Part shown: one piece after another, positions 54,952 through 62,276 of the stretch
Position numbering within the stretch: the stretch's first letter is position 1
How the letters are laid out: each line of letters starts with the position of its first letter
Assembly: GCA_018817425.1 (NCBI GenBank)
Contig: JAHITX010000023.1
Coordinates: 1-64,000, forward strand
Direction: 5' to 3'
Source: Pseudomonadota bacterium
Lineage (GTDB): Bacteria; Desulfobacterota; Desulfobacteria; Desulfobacterales; RPRI01
Length of the DNA stretch: 64,000 nucleotides
Notes under the pieces: model-generated
The model's database searches: none
What the model saw: only the letters and a program-made list of their open reading frames with translations
Told to the model about the DNA's origin: nothing
Position numbers and translations under genes: made by a program

Positions 54952-55704
54952 ATGAAATTAAAAGACAAAACTGCGATCATCACCGGTGGAGGCTCAGGTA
55001 TAGGAAAAGCTATTGCGATAGCGATGGCAAAAGAAGGTGCAAATATCGTTATTACAGACCTTGTTGAAGAAAGGCTTACGGCAACAGAGCGGGATATTAA
55101 AGCATACGGGCGGGATGTACTTGCCTTAAAATCTGATGTATCCGTTATAGCAGATATAAAAAATATGGTTAATAAAACCATAGAAAGATTTTCAAAGATA
55201 GATATTCTTGTAAACAATGCCGGTGTTTATACACCGGGTCCGTTTCTTGAAAAAGACGAAGCCGCTTTTGAGCAGGTGGTGGCTATAAATCAAAAGGGAG
55301 TTTTTTTCTGTACCCAGCTTGTAGCAAGAGAAATGGTTAAAAGAAAATATGGTAAAATTATCGGGATATGCTCATCCACAGCAAGAATAGGAGTGCCGAT
55401 GTATTCGGATTATGTGGGAACCAAAGGCGCTATGCTTGCTATGACACGGGCTATGGCGGCTGAACTCAGCCCTCTCGGGATAAATGTGAATGCTATCGCA
55501 TGTGGCTTAACTCCTGAAACCAGCACCTTCCGAACGACCAATTTTCCTCAGGAAGACATTAACTTTATGATTAACATGACACCGATGCGCAGAACCGGCA
55601 CAGTTGATGATTACACAGCGATTGCCATACTTCTGGCTTCGGATGAAGCTTCATTTATTACAGGTCAGACTATTTCTGTTGACGGCGGTGTAAGTATGCC
55701 GTGA
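54952..55704 (+). CDS. SDR-family dehydrogenase (SDR5)
   Basis: The 250-residue protein has TGGGSGIGK, NNAG, catalytic Ser in CSSTAR and Y-VGT-K. It resembles beta-ketoacyl-ACP reductase-type SDRs. AAGGAG lies 7 bases upstream. It is followed by repeat copy B and the molybdopterin enzyme gene. It may oxidise a hydroxyl intermediate passed to or from Mop3 (inference). Confidence 0.85.
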   Translation: MKLKDKTAIITGGGSGIGKAIAIAMAKEGANIVITDLVEERLTATERDIKAYGRDVLALKSDVSVIADIKNMVNKTIERFSKIDILVNNAGVYTPGPFLEKDEAAFEQVVAINQKGVFFCTQLVAREMVKRKYGKIIGICSSTARIGVPMYSDYVGTKGAMLAMTRAMAAELSPLGINVNAIACGLTPETSTFRTTNFPQEDINFMINMTPMRRTGTVDDYTAIAILLASDEASFITGQTISVDGGVSMP

Positions 55705-55722
55705 GTTGTAATGCCCCAAAAG

Positions 55723-55834
55723 CGCTAAGTTAATTAATCTATAACAACTATATGAAAGTAATTTGAATTTCGAACAAGGAAACAACCCCCTTAATCCCCC
55801 TTTTTTAAGGGGGAATGAATGTCGAAGGAAGGAG
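55723..55834 (+). repeat. Repeat copy B, which ends in the ribosome-binding site of the next gene
   Basis: Near-identical to the reverse complement of 37294-37412. It contains the CCCCCTT-TTTT-AAGGGGG hairpin. Its last bases GGAAGGAG (55827-55834) are the ribosome-binding site of the molybdopterin gene starting at 55842. It lacks the second MITE end. Confidence 0.85.
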
Positions 55835-55841
55835 AAGCATT

Positions 55842-57923
55842 ATGACTAGCCAAAAAAAAATCAAAACATTATGCGGAATGTGTCCCTGGGCTTGCGGAAT
55901 AGTTGTTTCGGTTGAAAATGAAAAGGTCGTCAAGATAGAAGGAGATACAGATCATCCCTGGAATCATGGAAAACTTTGTCCCAAAGCGGCAGGGATCATA
56001 GATTATGTATACTCCCCCGATCGCATAAAATATCCAATGAAGAAAGTTGACGGAGAATTTAAAAGAATTTCATGGGATGAAGCATTTGATATTATGGCTA
56101 CTGAGTTAAACAAAATAAAGGAGAATTACGGTGCAAAATCCTGGGCGGTATTGGAAGGTATGTCATTTGTATGCCAGGGATTTACTTCAATGACCTTGCT
56201 CCAAAGATTTTGTGATGCTTACGGGAGCCCTAATTTCATAACTCCGGAAAGCATGTGCTACCTGTCACGTATTACGGCCAATATGCTTACTCTTGGTAAA
56301 TTTCCTGCCGCTGATCCTGAAAACAGCAAATGCATTATTTTATGGGGGCATAATCCTGCTGAATCCAATTTTATAACCGCCGAGCAGATTATGAATGCTA
56401 AGAAGAAGGGCGCAAAACTAATTGTGATTGATCCCCGCAAGACTTCTTTCGCAAAAAAAGCTGACATCCATGCTCAAATAAGACCCGGTACTGATTGTGC
56501 TTTAGCGCTTTCTATGTTAAATGTAATCATTTCAGATAATTTATATGATACACAGTTTGTTGAAAAATGGACAACCGGTTTTGATGAATTAGCTGAGCAT
56601 ATAAAAGCTTATCCTCCGGGAAAAACCGAACAAATAACTTTGGTTCCCGAAAAGATCATTAGAAGCATGGCACATCTTTTTGCAGCCAATAAACCTGCTT
56701 GTATTGTAGAAGGAATTAATACGCTACAGCAGGTTCCAACAGGATTTCAAAGCCAGAGAGCAATACTGATCCTGCAATCAATTACTGCAAATATTGATAT
56801 TACCGGAGGCCTGCTCGCTGTTGATCTTGGCGGACCTGAGATTCCTTCTGTTGCAAATTGTTCACCGCTTAGATTAGCAGACACTCCCAAGGAGCCATCT
56901 ATGGGACAGGAGCAATTTCCGATTCTGGTTCAGGGCGGCTGGACGGCACAGGGAATGTTGTTGCCGGATATGATATTAACCGGTAAACCTTATCCCATTA
57001 AAGGTCTTGCAGTAGTAGGGTCAAACCCGCTTTTAACCTGGCCGAATACCAACAAGATGAGAAGCGCTTTGGAAAAACTGGATTTTTTAGCTGTTATACT
57101 GACAACAATGAATGAAACAGCCGAGCTGGCAGATCTTATTCTGCCTGAAGCAAGCTTTTTGGAAAGAAGTGAAATCTGGGAAATTCTCTCAATCTCCTTT
57201 GCAAAACCGTTTATAAATTTGCGCAATAAAGCAATTGATTTTTATGAGAGTATGCCTAATCCGGAAATCTGGATCAAACTGGCTAAACGTATGGGATATG
57301 AAAAGTACTTCCCATGGAAAGATATGAATGAATTGCTTGAATACAGCTACGGGCCCACGGAGCTGGATCTTAAAGCATTATTCGGCAAAACCAATTGCAT
57401 ACCCTTTGGAGAAATAAAGTATAAACAGTATGAGAAAGAAGGGTTTAAAACGCCTTCGGGTAAGATTGAAATAGTTTCTTCCGTTATGAAACAACTCGGG
57501 TTGGAACCTTTGCCGGTTTACAATGAACCGACAGAATCTCCTTTCGGTTCTCCCGAGCTTGCAAAAGAATACCCGGTAATTCTTACTACAGGATCCAGAA
57601 CACTCCAATATACGCACTCATCTTTCAGGGAGATTGAAAAATTTAAGAAAAAAATGCCCGAACCTAATGGAGAAATTCACCCGGAAACCGCAAAGCTTTA
57701 TGGTATCAACGATGGTGAGTTGATGATAGTAGAAACTAAAAGGGGTAAAATTGAGATCAAGGCAAAAACTACGGAAGATATTCTTCCGAACACTTTAAGT
57801 ATTCCTCATGGCTGGGCCAAACATAATGTGAATGCACTTACGGATGAAAAATCCGTAGATCCTGTTACCGGTTACCCGGCTCTTAAAGCACTGCTTTGTA
57901 AAATCAGCCCCAAAAAAGAATAA
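55842..57923 (+). CDS. Molybdopterin oxidoreductase with canonical 4Fe-4S motif (Mop3)
   Basis: The 693-residue protein starts at MTSQKKIK, with GGAAGGAG 7 bases upstream. Its N-terminal cluster is canonical: C11-x2-C14-x3-C18...C45 (LCPKAAG retains the Lys). DMSO-reductase-family blocks: WGHNPAESNF, VIDPRKTSFAKKA, IRPGTDCALALSM, and a Cys in PESMCYLSR as candidate metal ligand. It is followed by a FAD oxidoreductase gene instead of Fe-S and membrane subunits. Unlike Mop1 and Mop2 it has not lost a cluster cysteine, so it serves as the control for that change. Confidence 0.9.
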   Translation: MTSQKKIKTLCGMCPWACGIVVSVENEKVVKIEGDTDHPWNHGKLCPKAAGIIDYVYSPDRIKYPMKKVDGEFKRISWDEAFDIMATELNKIKENYGAKSWAVLEGMSFVCQGFTSMTLLQRFCDAYGSPNFITPESMCYLSRITANMLTLGKFPAADPENSKCIILWGHNPAESNFITAEQIMNAKKKGAKLIVIDPRKTSFAKKADIHAQIRPGTDCALALSMLNVIISDNLYDTQFVEKWTTGFDELAEHIKAYPPGKTEQITLVPEKIIRSMAHLFAANKPACIVEGINTLQQVPTGFQSQRAILILQSITANIDITGGLLAVDLGGPEIPSVANCSPLRLADTPKEPSMGQEQFPILVQGGWTAQGMLLPDMILTGKPYPIKGLAVVGSNPLLTWPNTNKMRSALEKLDFLAVILTTMNETAELADLILPEASFLERSEIWEILSISFAKPFINLRNKAIDFYESMPNPEIWIKLAKRMGYEKYFPWKDMNELLEYSYGPTELDLKALFGKTNCIPFGEIKYKQYEKEGFKTPSGKIEIVSSVMKQLGLEPLPVYNEPTESPFGSPELAKEYPVILTTGSRTLQYTHSSFREIEKFKKKMPEPNGEIHPETAKLYGINDGELMIVETKRGKIEIKAKTTEDILPNTLSIPHGWAKHNVNALTDEKSVDPVTGYPALKALLCKISPKKE

Positions 57924-57945
57924 ATGCCGTAAATTTATATGCATG

Positions 57946-57965
57946 ATGGCTTCTAAAAAAGCCAT
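57946..57965. terminator. Weak hairpin after the Mop3 gene
   Basis: ATGGCTT pairs with AAGCCAT across a 6-base loop, followed by TATTTTG. A weak or partial terminator in the 70-base gap before the FAD gene. It may lower downstream expression. Confidence 0.4.
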
Positions 57966-57993
57966 TATTTTGTAAAAACAGGAGGAATCAGGA

Positions 57994-59661
57994 ATGAGTA
58001 AAAATAGTATTGGTAAAGAAGAAAAAGATTGTGTTTCTGTTAGTTCACCCCCGCCCGGACTTACGGGAATGATATATTCTGCTAAAACAGGCGAAAAATC
58101 TAAAAAACCGGTTTCTTCCAAGACAGATCCGATACTGCCTGTTAAAGAACCTGATAATTGGGATGACGAAGCTGATCTGGTAGTTGTCGGTGGAGGCGGA
58201 GCCGGACTGGCTGCTGCTCTTCGTGCGGCGCAAAAAGGTGCTTCGGTAATTCTGGTTGAAATGGGAGCTGAAACCGGCGGTGCCACCCAGCATGCCACAG
58301 GAGCAATATGTTTTGGAAGCAAAGCCCAAAAGCGCATTAAAGGATTAGAGCTACCGCCTTTGGAAGCTATTTATGGTATGGCTCTGGCCGGTTCCAATTA
58401 TTCAATAAATCCTCATTTGCTTCGCACCATATTATATAAGGGCGCTGAAACCATGGATTGGATAGAGGATCTTGGAATTGAATGGGAAGTAATGACTCTT
58501 TGGAATGTGCCCAATTGTCATGTACCTAAAGGAACGTTGGATAAACATTGGCTAATGGCGCAAAAAGACGTAACCAACTTGCTTGAAAAGCTGGGCAGGG
58601 AAAAGGGTGTAAAATACCTGCTGAAAACGCATGCTTGTGCTCTGGTGAAAAAAGATAACCGGATTGTAGGACTTAAAGTAAGAAGAGGCAAAGAATATAT
58701 GTATCTGAAAGCCAAAAAAGGCGTTATTCTTGCCGCAGGCGGTTTGTCCAACAACCGTGAATTGCTTAAAATCTATATTCCTCAAGCTTACATAGGCTGT
58801 GGGGCATCCATGGATATGCCGTCTGCAATGGGTGGTGTATTCCGTATGGGGCTTGGTGCAGGTGCGGATATTGCCGGGGTAAACTCCATTTCAATTTTTG
58901 ACGGAGGAATACCTTACTTTGAAAAAACAGGCTCTTTTTACCGCTATCTTTACTCAGGAGATGTGCAGTTATCAAGACAGCCATGGCTTTTTATAAATAA
59001 ATGCTGTGAAAGATTTATTAATGAAGACCCAGCTTCCCTGCAATTAGGTTTTATCAGTAAGGGGTCAGCCGTAATGTCCCAGCCCGGTGGTCGCGCTTAT
59101 GTGATCTTTGACAGTGATTATGAAAAAAATATAAATATTTTTAAAGGAGACTTTTGTGAACATCCGCTTACGCCGGATCTTCCAGGAATGGATAAATGGA
59201 ATGAAAGCATATGTCCGAAAGACTGGCGAATAGCCGTAAAAAAAGCTATTGATCTGGAAATAATAAAAACAGACCCGTCCATAGAAGGGCTTGCACAAAA
59301 GCTGGAACTCGACCCGGCCAGGTTTGAAGAAAGAGTCGTTAGCTACAATAAGATGTGTGAAGCAGGTGTTGATCATGAATTCGGAAAAAAAACCGAATTT
59401 CTTATTCCGATTAAGAATCCCCCGTTTTATGGCATAAAGGTAGGTTCAAATATAGGAGCCAGTCAATGTGGCCTGCGGGTTAATGAACATTTTCAGGTGT
59501 TGGATATAAATTGCGCAGTGATACCAGGGCTATATGCCGCTTTCCATTCTGCAGGAGGAGCAATAGGCGAAAATATGATGGGTGGATCGGTACTTGCCGA
59601 TTGTCATCTGGCTTATACATCCGGATATGTTGCCGGTGAACAGGCATCCACCAAAGATTAA
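57994..59661 (+). CDS. FAD-dependent oxidoreductase, fumarate-reductase/3-ketosteroid-dehydrogenase type
   Basis: The 555-residue protein has an unusual 55-residue N-terminal extension (Ser, Pro and Lys rich) before the FAD motif DLVVVGGGGAGLAAALRAA (about 61). Other blocks: VEMGAETGGATQHATG, ILAAGG, and a C-terminal GLYAAFHSAGGAIGENMMGGSVLADC. The FAD_binding_2 family includes fumarate and urocanate reductases and 3-ketosteroid 1-dehydrogenases, which add or remove hydrogen beside a carbonyl. AGGAGGAA precedes the start. It probably works with the OYE-type reductases downstream. Confidence 0.8.
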   Translation: MSKNSIGKEEKDCVSVSSPPPGLTGMIYSAKTGEKSKKPVSSKTDPILPVKEPDNWDDEADLVVVGGGGAGLAAALRAAQKGASVILVEMGAETGGATQHATGAICFGSKAQKRIKGLELPPLEAIYGMALAGSNYSINPHLLRTILYKGAETMDWIEDLGIEWEVMTLWNVPNCHVPKGTLDKHWLMAQKDVTNLLEKLGREKGVKYLLKTHACALVKKDNRIVGLKVRRGKEYMYLKAKKGVILAAGGLSNNRELLKIYIPQAYIGCGASMDMPSAMGGVFRMGLGAGADIAGVNSISIFDGGIPYFEKTGSFYRYLYSGDVQLSRQPWLFINKCCERFINEDPASLQLGFISKGSAVMSQPGGRAYVIFDSDYEKNINIFKGDFCEHPLTPDLPGMDKWNESICPKDWRIAVKKAIDLEIIKTDPSIEGLAQKLELDPARFEERVVSYNKMCEAGVDHEFGKKTEFLIPIKNPPFYGIKVGSNIGASQCGLRVNEHFQVLDINCAVIPGLYAAFHSAGGAIGENMMGGSVLADCHLAYTSGYVAGEQASTKD

Positions 59662-59667
59662 AAAAAT

Positions 59668-59702
59668 ATTTAGCCTCCGGGCGCATGGACCGGAGGCTAA
59701 AT
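59668..59702. terminator. Strong stem-loop after the FAD oxidoreductase gene
   Basis: ATTTAGCCTCCGG..loop..CCGGAGGCTAAAT makes a 13-bp stem with a 9-base loop. A T tract starts 16 bases after it on the + strand, and a T tract directly adjoins on the minus strand. It probably ends the SDR-Mop3-FAD transcript. The rest of 59662-60133, apart from the promoter and operator listed next, contains nothing recognisable. Confidence 0.6.
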
Positions 59703-59897
59703 GTAAAAGTAAACAGATTTTTTTTTATTGGGGTATATGAACACATATCCAGTTGAAAAGTTTGCCAAAATAATGTTATGATACCGGTAATAAATATTTG
59801 GTTATGAAACTTTGTTCACACCATAAAAACGTTTTTTTCAGCTTTCATCAAATTTATTCCTCCAAATCTTCAAATAGCTCTTGATACTTTTTTTCCC

Positions 59898-59926
59898 TTG
59901 ACGTAAATTAATACCTGGTGTATGAA
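59898..59926 (+). promoter_or_regulatory. Candidate promoter of the OYE2-OYE3 genes
   Basis: TTGACG (59898-59903), 17 bases, TATGAA (59921-59926). It lies about 200 bases upstream of the OYE2 start, after the strong stem-loop, so the two OYE genes can be a separate transcript with a long leader. Confidence 0.45.
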
Positions 59927-59929
59927 GAA

Positions 59930-59943
59930 CGAACGCTTGTTCG
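59930..59943. promoter_or_regulatory. TetR-like operator overlapping the transcription start
   Basis: CGAAC-GCTT-GTTCG is a perfect palindrome placed just after the -10 box. This form is common among TetR-family sites. No TetR-family gene is in the window, so the regulator would be encoded elsewhere. Confidence 0.45.
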
Positions 59944-60133
59944 CTTTTTATATGCTGCAAAACCCGGATCTTCTGTAGATATGGTCGCCTTTAACCGGTT
60001 CCTTTGGCAGATCATGGTATTTAGGGTTTTTTTAAGATTTAGTCATCCTAATTGTGTTTTTATAAAGGTGACCATTTTTTCTGTTTTCTAATACAACATT
60101 GAATTAATATTAACAAAAGGAGGAGTAGCAATT

Positions 60134-62110
60134 ATGTTTGAAAATTTATGTAAGCCCATTACAATTGGAAATCATGTAGTAAAAAACAGAATGAAATATG
60201 CCGCAACGGTTGATAATTTCTGTGATACTAAAAATGGTAATGTTATTGATCGTGAAATAGAATACCTAAGAGAAAGAGCCAAGGGCGGTTTTGGTATCGT
60301 CGTTTCTCAGGGTGGATATACCCATATTCTGGGTAAAGGCTATGTAGGCCAGATGGGCCTGGTAGAAGAAAGCCATCTTGCCGGCCTTAAGGTGTTGGCC
60401 GATGCAATTAATGCTGAAGGTGCTATGTCAATAGGACAGATTATGCATACCGGTAGATATGGTCATGCCCATGAATATGGCATCCATGAAGCAATCGCCG
60501 GAGGCAAGACAGTCGGTCCCGAGCCTGTCGGACCAACAGCAATGTCAAGCCCGATAAAACGTTATTCGCCTTGCCGTGAGATGACTAATGAAGAAATTGA
60601 AGAGCAGATTCAAGCTCATATCGTTGCTGCCAGAATGTTTAAGCAAACCGGATGGCACGGTGTTGAAGTATGTGCAATAGTTGGATATCTTATTGCTGAT
60701 TTCTTGAGCAGATGGACAAATAAAAGAACTGATAAGTGGGGCGGATCACTGGAAAACAGGGCAAGATTCCTCATTGAGATTTTAAAAGGAATCAGAGCCG
60801 AAGTTGGAGATGATTATCCGCTTGTTATGAGGCTCAACGCCACAGACCTTATCGAAGGCGGAAATACCAATGAAGAATATATAGAAATTGCCAAAATGTG
60901 CGAAGCTGCTGTAAGAATCGACCTCTTCAGTATTACTGTAGGCTGGCATGAATCCCCGGGTGCAGCAATTACTGCTGAAAAAAGACCTGGTGACTGGCTG
61001 CATCTTGCAGATGAATGGAAAAAAGCCAAAATTAAATCGCCTATTTGTATGGCTTATCGTATGAATCAACCCGATGTAGCTGAAAAAGCCGTAGCAGATG
61101 GAAGAATAGATATTTGGGAAATGTGCCGTCCCGGTATTGCCGATCCTTATCTTCCCAAAAAAGTTATCGAAGGACGTCCTGAAGATATTAATACCTGTAC
61201 CGCATGTAACCAGGGCTGCTTTTACTACGTATTCATTGATGCCGTTATGGGTTGTATGATAAATCCAAGAGTAGGAAACGAATGGGATCCTGCATACGCT
61301 ATTAATCCTGTTGCAAAGAAAAAGAAAGTACTTATTGTTGGTGCCGGTCCTTCCGGTATGGAATGTGCTCGACTTGCCGCAATCAGAGGCCATGATGTAA
61401 CAATAGTAGAAAAAAGCGATTCTATTGGTGGAGAAGTAAAATTGGGTGTAAAATCACCTCTGCTTTATGATTGGGCTGAAACAATTCGTTATTACAAAGC
61501 ACAGATTGAGAAACTTGGAATCAAGTTAAAACTTAATACCGAAGCTACAGCAGATTCCATTAAGGCAGAAGCTCCGGAAGTTCTTGTAATTGCTACAGGC
61601 GGCAAACCTTCCAGACCTAAAATAGACGGAATCGACAATAAAATAGTTACAAACGTATTTGACGTTCTTGAAGGAAAAGTTAAATTAGGTGATAAGGTCG
61701 TATTTATAGGTGGCAATGAAATATCTATTCAAACGGCAGAATATGTTGCTGAGCAGGGTAAAGAAGTTACTGTTCTGGAAAAAGGTAAGCACATTTGTTT
61801 TGATGTTAACATCTTCAATATTCTTCAACACAGAAGGCTTATGGCCAAACTTAATATGAAGAGTATGACCAATGTCACAGTTAATGAAATTACCGACGAC
61901 GGTGTTGAAATTTCTACAGCAGGCGGAAAAGATGTAAGTATTGAAGCTGACACTGTAGTTGTAGCCGAAGGCATGGATTCAGAAGATACACTTGCAAAAG
62001 CCGTTGGTACAACAATAGCCCCGGAAGTATACACCATTGGCGATTGTGCTGGAGTACGTAAACTTTATGAAGCAATTCATGACGGCTATAAAATGGGTGT
62101 AAAGATTTAA
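60134..62110 (+). CDS. OYE/2,4-dienoyl-CoA reductase family flavin/Fe-S enzyme (OYE2)
   Basis: The 658-residue protein has an FMN barrel, cluster C355-x2-C358-x3-C362-x11-C374 (intact, compared with OYE1) and FAD/NAD domains starting VLIVGAGPSGMECA near 399. The catalytic region differs from FadH: the usual HGAHGY is CAIVGY, so both His are lost but Tyr185 is kept. OYE-type arylcarboxyl-CoA reductases of naphthalene-degrading anaerobes have this architecture. AGGAGGAG precedes the start. It is probably co-transcribed with OYE3. Confidence 0.9.
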   Translation: MFENLCKPITIGNHVVKNRMKYAATVDNFCDTKNGNVIDREIEYLRERAKGGFGIVVSQGGYTHILGKGYVGQMGLVEESHLAGLKVLADAINAEGAMSIGQIMHTGRYGHAHEYGIHEAIAGGKTVGPEPVGPTAMSSPIKRYSPCREMTNEEIEEQIQAHIVAARMFKQTGWHGVEVCAIVGYLIADFLSRWTNKRTDKWGGSLENRARFLIEILKGIRAEVGDDYPLVMRLNATDLIEGGNTNEEYIEIAKMCEAAVRIDLFSITVGWHESPGAAITAEKRPGDWLHLADEWKKAKIKSPICMAYRMNQPDVAEKAVADGRIDIWEMCRPGIADPYLPKKVIEGRPEDINTCTACNQGCFYYVFIDAVMGCMINPRVGNEWDPAYAINPVAKKKKVLIVGAGPSGMECARLAAIRGHDVTIVEKSDSIGGEVKLGVKSPLLYDWAETIRYYKAQIEKLGIKLKLNTEATADSIKAEAPEVLVIATGGKPSRPKIDGIDNKIVTNVFDVLEGKVKLGDKVVFIGGNEISIQTAEYVAEQGKEVTVLEKGKHICFDVNIFNILQHRRLMAKLNMKSMTNVTVNEITDDGVEISTAGGKDVSIEADTVVVAEGMDSEDTLAKAVGTTIAPEVYTIGDCAGVRKLYEAIHDGYKMGVKI

Positions 62111-62215
62111 TTACGCCATGTGTATTGAAGCTGCCTTTATGATACATGGCCAACGTTTTAATATCAGGTCATTTAAACAGCTTCTTATATTCAATCATGT
62201 TATATATTATCTCCT

Positions 62216-62246
62216 TTCCGGCCGTATATACGTATAAGACCGGGAA
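62216..62246. other. Hairpin in the OYE2-OYE3 gap
   Basis: TTCCGG and CCGGGAA can pair around an inner palindrome TATACGTATA. Not followed by a T tract. It may stabilise or separate the two messages. Speculative. Confidence 0.25.
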
Positions 62247-62276
62247 GGAGAATTCTATTTTAAAAGGAGGATTGAA

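Noticed and set aside
60782-61393. A 203-codon frame on the - strand
   Set aside because: Antisense to OYE2, no ribosome-binding site and no recognisable family.
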